A stretch of DNA of 64,000 nucleotides. It comes from Anaerolineaceae bacterium (lineage in GTDB: Bacteria > Chloroflexota > Anaerolineae > Aggregatilineales > Phototrophicaceae). Every line of letters starts with the position of its first letter. Within the stretch, counting starts at the first letter, position 1. Positions 9,026 through 17,312 of the stretch are shown here, in pieces. The notes under the pieces are model-generated. The model was not told where the DNA came from and made no database searches. It was given only the letters and a program-made list of their open reading frames with translations. Where the stretch lies: the NCBI GenBank assembly GCA_020634165.1, contig JACKCF010000001.1:744001-808000 (forward strand), given 5' to 3'. The position numbers and the translations under genes were made by a program.

Positions 9026-9526
9026 TTATGCAAGCAGTGTGATGATCGCCGCAAAGACCAGTGCGAAGACAATGCCCATCACACAGCCCTTGAGGAAACC
9101 CACGAAGTGGAACATATAGTTCCGATAGCCTGCTGCACCTTCCGTCCCCGGAATCGGCGGATTATTGGGGTCGGTGAGCGAGAAGCCAATCCAGTCCAGC
9201 ACAATTAAGTCCCACAGATTGACCGCGAAGAAAATCACATAGCCATATAAGCCGGCATTGGCGAAGCTGTAATCGCTGCCCATGAGCGTTTTCAGGTCCC
9301 AGCCCAGCACGAGCGGCAGCCCGAAGAAGATAATCCCGAATGCCAGTCCGAACCAACGTGTGATTCGCTTTTCTTCCGCTGTTTTGGGTGGTGCCATCGC
9401 CTGGATGTCCGCCGGAAAATCGTGCAGCCAGATGCGTGGTTTCCAGAAAAGGGAACCTAAGACGAATGCGGTAAATATGATCGTCATGATGACCGTATCG
9501 GTAAGTAATTCCTGCCAGGGGAGCAT
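9026..9526 (-). CDS. Four-helix membrane protein
   Basis: A 166-residue protein with four hydrophobic helices (about 10-28, 58-77, 90-113 and 143-165) and short polar loops. No family is recognised with confidence. It is convergent with the PrxQ genes and divergent from the GNAT gene; the region between the latter two contains a perfect palindrome. Confidence 0.65.
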   Translation of the reverse strand: MLPWQELLTDTVIMTIIFTAFVLGSLFWKPRIWLHDFPADIQAMAPPKTAEEKRITRWFGLAFGIIFFGLPLVLGWDLKTLMGSDYSFANAGLYGYVIFFAVNLWDLIVLDWIGFSLTDPNNPPIPGTEGAAGYRNYMFHFVGFLKGCVMGIVFALVFAAIITLLA

Positions 9527-9563
9527 GTCTCCCTCCTAAATTTAGCTAAGCAAACTTATAAAA

Positions 9564-9577
9564 TTAGATTAATCTAA
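9564..9577. promoter_or_regulatory. Perfect 14-base palindrome in divergent promoter region
   Basis: TTAGATTAATCTAA, placed between two divergently transcribed genes (starts at 9526 and 9636). Possibly an operator; no regulator gene is adjacent. Confidence 0.4.
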
Positions 9578-9635
9578 AAATATGACGGAGTCAAGTAGCA
9601 TACGCTAAAATAACTGTAAAAATGATGGGGAAATC

Positions 9636-10052
9636 ATGATTACGTATACCGATTCTCTGGAAGGCCTCACAGCAGATCAACTTAATGGGTTTTTTGTGGG
9701 CTGGCCCAATCCGCCGACGTCAGAGACACACTTGCGGATGCTGCGGGGTAGCGACCATCTCTGGCTGGCAAAAGAGGGTGAGCGCGTCGTAGGTTTTGTC
9801 ACAGCTATCAGCGATGGTGTGCTGGCGGCCTTCATTCCGGCGATTGAGGTACTGCCGGATTATCAAGGCCGAGGCATTGGCTCACAACTGATGGAGCGCA
9901 TGCTGGGCAGTCTGGTGCATCTCTACAGCATTGATCTGATTTGCGATGAGAGTGTGCAGCCGTTTTATAAGTATGTCGGCATGCAGCACTACAGCGCCAT
10001 GATTCTGCGTAATTATGATAATCAATTGGGTTATATGGGTGATGGGGACTAG
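9636..10052 (+). CDS. GNAT-family N-acetyltransferase
   Basis: A 138-residue acetyltransferase. The acetyl-CoA binding motif A is VLPDYQGRGIGSQLMERML (about 68-86), preceded by the AFIPAIEVLP strand. The late SVQPFYKYVGM segment is the usual C-terminal strand and loop of the fold. The acceptor substrate is unknown. Confidence 0.85.
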   Translation: MITYTDSLEGLTADQLNGFFVGWPNPPTSETHLRMLRGSDHLWLAKEGERVVGFVTAISDGVLAAFIPAIEVLPDYQGRGIGSQLMERMLGSLVHLYSIDLICDESVQPFYKYVGMQHYSAMILRNYDNQLGYMGDGD

Positions 10053-10055
10053 GCG

Positions 10056-10508
10056 CTACTTGATGTAATCACGGCGCATAGCATCGACCACATCCAGCAA
10101 GAGAGCATCGTCATAGTGCTGGCTGTGATGCTCCAGAACGGTCGCGGCGAAGGCCATGCCACAGGCATAATTCAGGCGCGGACCAGGTGGTTCGCTGCCG
10201 ACGATGGCCAGATTGGCACCCGGAATGTCCATCTGGCGGTAGCCGAGTTCGAGCAGGGTTCCGGCGCAGTAGGCGGCCCATGTTGGTAGCGGGCGGTTGG
10301 TGGTGCTGCGCTGCTGGCGCGCACTGCGATGATCGAAGGTGATACGCGCGTCGAGATCCGGCATGATGATGCAGAACTTGCCGCTTTCTTCAACCGTCGC
10401 GGCGACCCACATTTCCCGCCCTGCAACCTGGAAAACCTCGGCAGGTTGAGCATCGAAGGCTTCCATAAAGCTGGCGAGTAAGCGCAGCGGGGCGTTGGTT
10501 GTCTGCAT
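10056..10508 (-). CDS. Galactokinase-like (GHMP) fragment, probably non-catalytic
   Basis: A 150-residue protein that reads like the N-terminal half of a galactokinase: FMEAFDAQPAEVFQVAGRE sits where the family has the start of the GRVNLIGEH motif, and the later GANLAIVGSEPPGP sits where the Gly/Ser-rich ATP loop begins. Both motifs are degenerate (no NLIGEHTDY, no GLSSSAA), and the C-terminal half is absent. The start at 10508 has GGAGG about 12 bases upstream; an in-frame ATG at 10547 lacks one. It may bind a sugar or act as a sensor; this is inference from motif order only. Confidence 0.5.
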   Translation of the reverse strand: MQTTNAPLRLLASFMEAFDAQPAEVFQVAGREMWVAATVEESGKFCIIMPDLDARITFDHRSARQQRSTTNRPLPTWAAYCAGTLLELGYRQMDIPGANLAIVGSEPPGPRLNYACGMAFAATVLEHHSQHYDDALLLDVVDAMRRDYIK

Positions 10509-10716
10509 GTGGGGTTTCGTCCTCCGTACCGTGTGCGGGCTGGGCATCAGCCGCAGTGACGATATAACAACACCGTTAGAAGCAGTGTATCACAATCAGG
10601 ATCATTTGTGGCTTCAGACGATTGCCCGACTGTATTTGTATTCTGCCTGAGTGATGCCCAAAAGCATGGTACAATGGCGCGCAGTTTGTCCGCCAGAGAT
10701 CGTGATCGACTATTTG

Positions 10717-12240
10717 ATGCAGTGGCCTATCCGAAACCTCATCCTGCTCGTTATTCTCATCGCCATCGCTTTATCAGCCTGTGCACCACCCATACCTGGT
10801 GCAGCTTTGATTAATGAGCAGCCCATTCAGGCGACTGCAACGCGCAACATCATCTACGTGACGCCGACGCCAGCACCAACCCAGATTCCAACTGTCGTCC
10901 CGCTAACGCCCTCCCTGACGCCCTCCATCACGCCGATTCCCAGTAACACGCCCAATTTTGCGGCGCTGCGTGCCCAATGTGCCAACGCGCTCGATAGTCT
11001 GTATACCAGCGCCGGAGAAGCCTGCCTGGGCCAGCCGAGTGGTTTTTTGTGCAATGGCGGTCTGGCACCCCAAATCGAACCGCAGCAGATTACCGCGTCG
11101 ATTGCATTGCCGGGGTCGCTGGTGAGCGCCTCCGATGTGGCCTGGGTGCGCGGTCAACCGTTGATGACGCAGAACAGCGGTGGCCTGATGTGGCTGCATC
11201 TGGAATCCGATATTCATATGAACGGCCTCATCATGGGCGATGTCGAAATTCGCGATGTCACCGACCGCAGCCTGAATTTGCCGCAGTGGCAGTCGATCAC
11301 GGTGATTACGCACCAGCAGGCATCTGACGCAACGTGCGCGGATTTGCCGATGAGTTCGTTCATCGTTCAGGGTGAATATGGTGTTGCTTCGCGGCTGGTC
11401 ATCAATGGCGTTTCGACTGATCTGAATGGCACACTGGTCGTCCAGACTGAAGGTGATACAACCCGCTTCATCATGATCGAAGGTCAGGCGCGGATGATCG
11501 TTTTTGGTCAGGCGCGGGTGGTCTATGCTGGCCAGCAATTGAACGTTCAGTACAACGACGAAACCTATACCAATCCTCTGGCGGCCCCTGGCGATGCCGT
11601 CGTGCTGGATACCGACTATATTAAGAACATTCCGGTGACGATTCTGGATCGGCCAGTCTTGCTACCGCAGCCAGGTTATCTGCGGACAACCGCCAACGTC
11701 AATATGCGCACCGAGCCGGATGTCAATTCGCGGCTGCTGTATCAGGTGCCGAGTGGGGAAGTTGTCAGTATTCTTGGCCAGAACCCCGACCGTGACTGGT
11801 ATCATATTCGCCTGGGCAATGGTGAAACAGGCTGGATGTTCGCCGAACTGATGGCGGGCGATCCTGGCTTTGTGGAAACTGTTTATGAGTTAACGCCAGC
11901 GCCGCCGCAGCGTTCGGGCCGCCTGGGATCAACGGGCGTGGTTGCGGTGACGTTCGGCAGCAATCTGCGCAGTGCGCCGGATGCCAGCTTTACAGCGTTG
12001 ACGACCCTGCCCCAGGGCACAGAGGTCGAATTGGTGGCGCGCAGCCCGTATAGCCCCTGGGTAAAAGTCCGCAGTACACTTGGCGAAGGTTGGGTGGCGC
12101 TGTTCACGTTGGAAACGCGGGCGGCGATCAACTTCCTGCCCATCGATTATGATGTTCAGCTACCAGCACGGCCAACGGCAACGCCGAACTTCTCGTATGG
12201 TGGCGGCCATGCCTATCCAAACCCGCTGGGTGGCTCTTAG
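10717..12240 (+). CDS. Lipoprotein with two SH3b domains
   Basis: A 507-residue lipoprotein with signal peptide and lipobox (ALSAC at about residue 20) and a Thr/Pro linker. A middle domain of about 270 residues has repeated beta strands. Two bacterial SH3 domains follow: TTANVNMRTEPDVNSRLLY...GWMFAEL (about 350-415) and FGSNLRSAPDASFTALTTL...GWVALFTL (about 430-490). SH3b domains usually bind peptidoglycan or other wall polymers. The ATG at 10717 was preferred to 10651 because it places the signal peptide at the N-terminus. Confidence 0.8.
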   Translation: MQWPIRNLILLVILIAIALSACAPPIPGAALINEQPIQATATRNIIYVTPTPAPTQIPTVVPLTPSLTPSITPIPSNTPNFAALRAQCANALDSLYTSAGEACLGQPSGFLCNGGLAPQIEPQQITASIALPGSLVSASDVAWVRGQPLMTQNSGGLMWLHLESDIHMNGLIMGDVEIRDVTDRSLNLPQWQSITVITHQQASDATCADLPMSSFIVQGEYGVASRLVINGVSTDLNGTLVVQTEGDTTRFIMIEGQARMIVFGQARVVYAGQQLNVQYNDETYTNPLAAPGDAVVLDTDYIKNIPVTILDRPVLLPQPGYLRTTANVNMRTEPDVNSRLLYQVPSGEVVSILGQNPDRDWYHIRLGNGETGWMFAELMAGDPGFVETVYELTPAPPQRSGRLGSTGVVAVTFGSNLRSAPDASFTALTTLPQGTEVELVARSPYSPWVKVRSTLGEGWVALFTLETRAAINFLPIDYDVQLPARPTATPNFSYGGGHAYPNPLGGS

Positions 12241-12260
12241 CCAGGTCACGAGGTTATGCC

Positions 12261-12288
12261 TTGAGTCTCAAACTGGCTTTGGTATAAT
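12261..12288 (+). promoter_or_regulatory. Sigma-70-type promoter of tRNA-Gln
   Basis: TTGAGT at 12261-12266 and TATAAT at 12283-12288 with a 16-base spacer, ending 12 bases before the tRNA. Confidence 0.65.
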
Positions 12289-12300
12289 GTTTTTACCTGA

Positions 12301-12373
12301 TGAGGAGTAGCTCAATCGGCAGAGCTGCGGCCTTTGGAGCCGAAGGTTGTAGGTTCGAGTCCTACCTCCTCAG
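12301..12373 (+). tRNA. tRNA-Gln (anticodon UUG)
   Basis: A full cloverleaf can be folded: acceptor TGAGGAG/CTCCTCA, D-arm GCTC/GAGC, anticodon loop CTTTGGA giving UUG, T-arm GTAGG/CCTAC with loop TTCGAGT, discriminator G73. The weak U1-A72 pair and G73 are usual for bacterial tRNA-Gln. CCA is not encoded. The last bases overlap the stop codon of the convergent serine recombinase, marking this gene as the probable integration site of the element to the right. Confidence 0.92.
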
Positions 12374-14043
12374 CATAATTGGACGTAGTCCGAACCCTGA
12401 CCAGCTTGTTTGCTGGTCTTTGTTTTTTTATCTACTGCAATTGTTTCACCATTTTGCAGTTCGTTCAGTAAATGACACAAATATGAAAATGGTGGATGCA
12501 GATCTACCTTGACAATGATTCCCTCAGAATCGACAACAACTCTCCTGATTATTTGACGAAGCAGTTCTTTCTGATCACTTTGATCTAATTTCTCATACAG
12601 TATAGACGCTTTTCCAAAAAGTGTCACAGCGTCGTCCAGATTGCTTATATGAATCGTACGGCTACTCTTCAATGCCTCCAGACTCTGATGTATAAATCGT
12701 CGCCGATCTTGCCAGTTCGTCCAGAGGTTGTTCCAAATGTGTTCACTGATCGTGCCTTTGACATAGAGTGTTGCTGCACGTTGTTCTTCGACATCAATTT
12801 CTTCTAGGGATTGCTCCAACCTCTTGCGTTCATCCGGCCTGAGGTGGCCAAGTTTACGAGCGAGATCTTCACTGTAGTGGTTATGCAGGATGGGAATCAT
12901 GTTTGGATCAATTCGAATCGATCGTAAAACGCTTGAAATCTGTTGATCAACTTTTCTGCACAGGATATTGATGCTGCTACTGGGAATACAGTAGTAAGCT
13001 GTTCCACCGCCAGAGCGATGTGTATTCGGTTTCGATCCTGTCAGTTTTGTCAATCTGGTTTTTCCTGATAATTGAATATAGATAAGGCCTTTGAGTAGAT
13101 AGTCATGTTTGCGCCTAACCACCCGATATCGATTGCGATGGTTCAGTATCTGGATGCCTCGCTCGAACTCTTCCGTTGTTACGATCGGTATCCAATGACC
13201 TTGGACCGTTTTTGGAGGGATTTCAGCCTTCTCACTGACAACCCAGCCTGCATAGAACCAGTTATGGAAGATGTGGGAAAGCGTGCTTCTATTAGCAGTG
13301 CGCTTTCCATTCTTGTTGATGTGTACAAACGGCCGCCCACTGCGATAATGATAACCTCGCTTATGTAGCTCCTCGCAAATATCAGCCAATGTGTGTCGAT
13401 CTGCTAGCAACAGATCCCACGCTTCACGCCATATATGAATGCGTTCTGGATCTTGCTCAATCCAGCGAGTGTACTTACCGTTGAGAACGGCATTAGCTGC
13501 CTCAGTTTTTACTTCGCAATTCTTATAACCATCAGGAGCAGGTCCGGAGAATCCGCCAGATCGCAGTTTCGCATGCAGGCCACCTCTAACACGCTGACCG
13601 AGTTTCATCGATTCTCTTTGTGCCATGGAGAAGAGCAGACTCACCATGATGCGATCATCCGGATCAACAGGGTCGAGATCAGGATAGTCAGCGAATCGAA
13701 CTGCTACACCTAGCGCGTGCAGCTCGTCTATAGCGACCAGTGCTTCAGTGTCATTGCGACCAAATCTCTCAGCGTTTTCCACGGCTACATGGGAGAAATG
13801 GCCAGCCCGCGCATCGGATAGCATTTGTTGATATCCAGGACGGTTGCCTGCATAGCGGCCGCTGAGATTGTCGATGTACTCGGAGAAAATGGGATTTGGA
13901 CTTTTTTCTAGCAAGGCACGGTGAATAACGTGACGCTGACGTCGCTGAGAATTCTCAGGATTCTGGGTTTCCTGGTTGCTGGTTCGTAGGTAGATAGCCC
14001 AACCAGGTCGAGGTGGTAGCTGCTGTTTACGTTTTTGTCGCAT
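12370..14043 (-). CDS. Large serine recombinase (integrase)
   Basis: A 557-residue serine integrase. The catalytic domain begins WAIYLRTSNQ with the presumed nucleophile Ser22 and partner Arg20, and continues to the AERFGRND motif. A recombinase domain (GGLHAKLRSGGFSGPAPDGYK) and a C-terminal coiled-coil region follow. The zinc ribbon is unusual: where the family has CxxC after LLxGL, this protein has YIQLSG, and only two later Cys remain (AYYC, ILC). The stop codon lies inside the tRNA-Gln 3' end and the last ~18 codons run antisense through the tRNA terminator. It would insert or excise the element that starts here. Confidence 0.9.
   Translation of the reverse strand: MRQKRKQQLPPRPGWAIYLRTSNQETQNPENSQRRQRHVIHRALLEKSPNPIFSEYIDNLSGRYAGNRPGYQQMLSDARAGHFSHVAVENAERFGRNDTEALVAIDELHALGVAVRFADYPDLDPVDPDDRIMVSLLFSMAQRESMKLGQRVRGGLHAKLRSGGFSGPAPDGYKNCEVKTEAANAVLNGKYTRWIEQDPERIHIWREAWDLLLADRHTLADICEELHKRGYHYRSGRPFVHINKNGKRTANRSTLSHIFHNWFYAGWVVSEKAEIPPKTVQGHWIPIVTTEEFERGIQILNHRNRYRVVRRKHDYLLKGLIYIQLSGKTRLTKLTGSKPNTHRSGGGTAYYCIPSSSINILCRKVDQQISSVLRSIRIDPNMIPILHNHYSEDLARKLGHLRPDERKRLEQSLEEIDVEEQRAATLYVKGTISEHIWNNLWTNWQDRRRFIHQSLEALKSSRTIHISNLDDAVTLFGKASILYEKLDQSDQKELLRQIIRRVVVDSEGIIVKVDLHPPFSYLCHLLNELQNGETIAVDKKTKTSKQAGQGSDYVQLC
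12399..12429 (+). terminator. tRNA-Gln terminator, inside the integrase 3' end
   Basis: Perfect stem GACCAGC / GCTGGTC with loop TTGTTT and a T-rich tail. It lies within the antisense coding end of the integrase, so one sequence serves both genes. Confidence 0.8.
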
Positions 14044-14073
14044 GGCAATGGCAGAGAGACGTTTATTTACACA

Positions 14074-14301
14074 CTACAACACATTCGTTTTTTTGTGTTT
14101 TTGCAAGGTTTCTGGGAGATCGGATATAAGTTTCTCAATTGGTCCAATGGCATTGGTTGGCAGTCCGAGTGAAAGCGTATCTACTACATTGAATACACGC
14201 AACAGCATCATCTCGATTTCGTGTTTCGTGAATGCGGTAGGCGGAGTATCAGCTAGACTGATTTGACTTGATGGTTGATCTGGAAAATTGCCTGATTGCA
14301 T
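14074..14301 (-). CDS. Small hypothetical protein upstream of integrase
   Basis: A 75-residue frame on the integrase strand, ending 30 bases before it. The protein is mostly helical in its second half (EIEMMLLRVFNVVDTL) and has no known motif. Only a weak GGA precedes the ATG. Its position fits a small accessory protein such as a directionality factor, but nothing in the sequence proves that. Confidence 0.35.
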   Translation of the reverse strand: MQSGNFPDQPSSQISLADTPPTAFTKHEIEMMLLRVFNVVDTLSLGLPTNAIGPIEKLISDLPETLQKHKKTNVL

Positions 14302-14668
14302 GAAGCATCCAAATTCAGCTAATTGCGAGTTTTATTACATTTCTATCCCCTAATTGAACCATAATTGCTATCAAAAACTGTAACCGTTTGTTGAGTCGCG
14401 TGACTCAGGTTTTTTAACCCTATGGCTCCGTTTTCCTCCGAAAATCGGCCTCGACGTCGCAGAATTTTCGCAACTTGATCTACATTGGGTTGAGTTTCGT
14501 CCTGAATTGCCACTAGCGAATTCTATTTCCAGCGGCAACCATTCAATTGAACGAAATCGACACGTGTGCCGATAGAATTCATTTTGAGTAGGCGAAGCAA
14601 ATCAACTTCCTCAAAATGTGACCTCTTCATATTTCTTTTTCAAACTGGAGATTTGATCGAGCTAGTAT
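14302..14668. other. Intergenic gap in element
   Basis: About 365 bases between the LacI gene end and the small frame upstream of the integrase. It holds a terminator-like hairpin at 14392-14415, two GAATTC-containing segments, and no credible gene. Confidence 0.4.
14392..14415 (+). terminator. Terminator-like hairpin
   Basis: TGAGTC / GACTCA around GCGT, followed by GG and TTTTTT. No plus-strand gene ends nearby, so it may instead be a remnant or a site for the recombinase. Confidence 0.35.
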
Positions 14669-15688
14669 TTAAGCGCCAGGTCTAGGACGATTTGTGCTTT
14701 GCCTAATGATTAGGTTTGTCGGGACTTGACGCTTCAAGGTAGTTGTTGATCGACCTTCTATCAGGTTGGTTAGGAGTTCTACTGCCTCTTTGGCGATGTA
14801 TGACACATCTTGATGGACTGTAGTGAGGGCTGGCTCAACTTGAGCTGCCATCGGAATATCATCAAATCCAATGACTGAAACGTCGGTCCCGATTTCCAGC
14901 CCCCTCTCTCTGAGAGCTTCCATCACACCAAAAGCCATACCATCATTCGATGCGATAATAGCTGTTGGAACTGTTTCGCCTGCAAGTAGCTTTCGACCTG
15001 CTCGGAAACCAGAAATCTGACTGAAGTCACCTTCAAGAATAAGCGATTCATCGACAGGAATACCAACTTCCCCGAGTGATGCCCTGAATCCTGCTAAACG
15101 TTCATTAGCATGTCTGTTGTTCATAGGACCAGTGATAAAGCCAATCTTTTTATGGCCGAGTGCTAGTAAATGGCGCGTTGCATCGACCATTCCTCGATGA
15201 TCTGTTGATACGACCGAAGGTTCATCGGTATCGCTATAGTCAAGAAGAACGTAAGGAATATTATTCTGTTTGAGATAGGGCAAGAAGGCCGTGTGATCGA
15301 CCAGGGTATTGAAGATCACACCATCGTTCAGTCCGTTGGTCAACAGAGCTGCATAGTGCTCATGTCGGGTGCGAAATTCTTCAGTTCCTTGAGCATATAA
15401 CATCAAGCCATAACCGAAGCGATCACTGGCTAGTGAGAGTTGATGCAGTAGCTCACCGACAAAGGGCCGCCGCGGATCACCGATCATAATCCCAATTGTT
15501 TGGCTGCGACTTCTTAACCCACGCGCCATTGGATTGGCGACATAACCAATCTCATCCGCGATCTGTAGAATGCGCTCACGGGTCTCCTTCGAGCCGCCTT
15601 TGTTATTGAGCACACGCGACACCGTCATGGGGGATACGCCCGCAGCTTCAGCAATATCTTTGATGGTTGGTTTGGTTTTGGGATTCAT
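14669..15688 (-). CDS. LacI-family transcriptional regulator
   Basis: A 339-residue regulator with an N-terminal helix-turn-helix (TIKDIAEAAGVSPMTVSRVLNN, about 8-29), hinge region, and a periplasmic-binding-protein-like effector domain (TIGIMIGDPRRPFVGELLHQL... to about 330). It is divergent from the first sulfatase gene, and operator-like sites lie between them, which points to sugar-responsive control of the sulfatase cluster. The effector is probably a breakdown product of a sulfated glycan, an inference from context only. Confidence 0.9.
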   Translation of the reverse strand: MNPKTKPTIKDIAEAAGVSPMTVSRVLNNKGGSKETRERILQIADEIGYVANPMARGLRSRSQTIGIMIGDPRRPFVGELLHQLSLASDRFGYGLMLYAQGTEEFRTRHEHYAALLTNGLNDGVIFNTLVDHTAFLPYLKQNNIPYVLLDYSDTDEPSVVSTDHRGMVDATRHLLALGHKKIGFITGPMNNRHANERLAGFRASLGEVGIPVDESLILEGDFSQISGFRAGRKLLAGETVPTAIIASNDGMAFGVMEALRERGLEIGTDVSVIGFDDIPMAAQVEPALTTVHQDVSYIAKEAVELLTNLIEGRSTTTLKRQVPTNLIIRQSTNRPRPGA

Positions 15689-15704
15689 ACTATGCTATAC
15701 TTTT

Positions 15705-15732
15705 AGGCGATAACGATAACGTGAACGATAAT
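15705..15732. promoter_or_regulatory. Tandem LacI-type operator candidates
   Basis: Two AACGATAA cores (15712-15719 and 15724-15731) in the 133-base divergent region between the LacI gene and the first sulfatase. The 10-mer AACGATAACG (15712-15721) recurs in inverse orientation upstream of the distal sulfatase at 28780-28789. Confidence 0.5.
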
Positions 15733-15821
15733 GATCTACTTATGAGTATACACGTATCGTATATGACAAATCAAACCAGCGAAACCTCTAAACTAAACCT
15801 CCTTAACAGTGGAAAAATGCC

Positions 15822-17300
15822 ATGTCCAGCAAACCTCATATCGTGATATTCAATCCGGATCAGTGGCGCGGTGACGTCATTGGCCATGTCGGTAATCCGG
15901 TAGCTGTCACGCCAGTGCTTGACCAGTTCATTGAACAAGATGCCGTTTCTTTCCAGAATGCGTTTTGCCAAAATCCCGTTTGTACGCCCAGTCGTTGCTC
16001 GTTCATGACGGGTTGGTATCCTCATGTTCGCGGTCACCGCACCATGTTCCACATGTTGCAGCCGGATGAACCTGAGCTGCTCAAGATCCTCAAAGACAAT
16101 GGTTATTTTGTGTGGTGGGGTGGCAAAAATGACCTCGTACCTGGACAATTCGGCTATGATGATCACTGCGATGTCAAATATCAGGCACCAAATACTCCCG
16201 AACGACCATTGATGCCTAATTCGCATGTCGATCAATCTTGGCGCAGTGAACCCGGTAGCGACGACTACTATTCATTCTTCCAGGGCAAAATCGAGATTCC
16301 AGCTAACGAAACCTACGCCTATGACAACGATTGGGCCATGATCGAAGGCGCGGTGGATATGATTCGTAACGCGCCGGACGACCAACCCCTGTGTATCTAT
16401 CTCCCGCTGCTCTATCCACATCCACCGTACGGCGTGGAAGAACCCTGGTACAGCATGATTGACCGCGACAAAATTCCACCGCGTATTCCAGCACCGGAAA
16501 ATTGGGATGGTAAATCCAGTATGCTGCATGGGCTTTACAAAAATCTTGGCATTCACTCCTGGACCGAAGCGCAGTGGACAGAATTGCGCGCTGTGTACTA
16601 TGGTATGTGCGCCCGCGTCGATCATCAGTTTGGTATGATTCTTGATGCGCTTAAAGAAGCTGGCATCTACGATGATACCGCCATTTTCTTCTTCTCTGAT
16701 CATGGCGATTACACTGGTGATTATGGCGTCGTCGAGAAAGCCCAAAATTCGTTCGAGGATTGCCTGACGAATGTGCCCTTTGCTATAAAGCCGCCTAAAG
16801 ATGTACCCGTAAGGCCCGGTGTGCGTGATGCCCTTGTGGAGTTGGTTGACTTCTCGGCGACGGTTTATGATGTTACAGGGATTGATCCTGGCTACACCTA
16901 CTTCGGCCAATCACTGCTGCCATTGATTGCAGGCGATACTGACAAACATCGTGATGCTGTGTTCTGCGAAGGTGGCCGTTTGCAACATGAACTGCACGCA
17001 AGAGAGCATGAAGCCAAGCAACGTGAAGGCATGCTCTACTGGCCACGGACGCAGTTGCAGCATTCAACAGGCCCAGAACATACCAAGGCAACCATGTGCC
17101 GCACAAAAGACTACAAATATGTGCGTCGCTTTTATGAGCAGGATGAGCTATACGACCTGAATGCCGACCCCGATGAGCTAAACAACCGGATCGACGATCC
17201 TGCTCTGGCCGTTGTCAAGTTGGGACTGATGGACCGCATGCTAACTTTTTACCAGGAAACGAGTGACGTCGTTCGCCATGAGCCAGATCGTCGCTGGTAA
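15822..17300 (+). CDS. Type I sulfatase
   Basis: A 492-residue alkaline-phosphatase-superfamily sulfatase. The activation motif is CTPSR at Cys54 (NPVCTPSRCSFMTG), which must be converted to formylglycine to hydrolyse sulfate esters. Early metal ligands (NPDQWRGD) deviate slightly from the usual N-x-D-D pattern, and the late metal site is FFSDHGDYTGDYG (about 288-300). The C-terminal TKDYKYVRR...ELYDLNADPDEL block is typical of the family. No signal peptide is visible, so the enzyme is probably cytoplasmic. It is the only sulfatase here on the plus strand, divergent from LacI. Confidence 0.9.
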   Translation: MSSKPHIVIFNPDQWRGDVIGHVGNPVAVTPVLDQFIEQDAVSFQNAFCQNPVCTPSRCSFMTGWYPHVRGHRTMFHMLQPDEPELLKILKDNGYFVWWGGKNDLVPGQFGYDDHCDVKYQAPNTPERPLMPNSHVDQSWRSEPGSDDYYSFFQGKIEIPANETYAYDNDWAMIEGAVDMIRNAPDDQPLCIYLPLLYPHPPYGVEEPWYSMIDRDKIPPRIPAPENWDGKSSMLHGLYKNLGIHSWTEAQWTELRAVYYGMCARVDHQFGMILDALKEAGIYDDTAIFFFSDHGDYTGDYGVVEKAQNSFEDCLTNVPFAIKPPKDVPVRPGVRDALVELVDFSATVYDVTGIDPGYTYFGQSLLPLIAGDTDKHRDAVFCEGGRLQHELHAREHEAKQREGMLYWPRTQLQHSTGPEHTKATMCRTKDYKYVRRFYEQDELYDLNADPDELNNRIDDPALAVVKLGLMDRMLTFYQETSDVVRHEPDRRW

Positions 17301-17312
17301 CTTGTTAGGCTT

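Noticed and set aside
16272..16910. Minus-strand frame of 212 codons inside the plus-strand sulfatase
   Set aside because: Antisense shadow; the sulfatase motifs prove the other strand.
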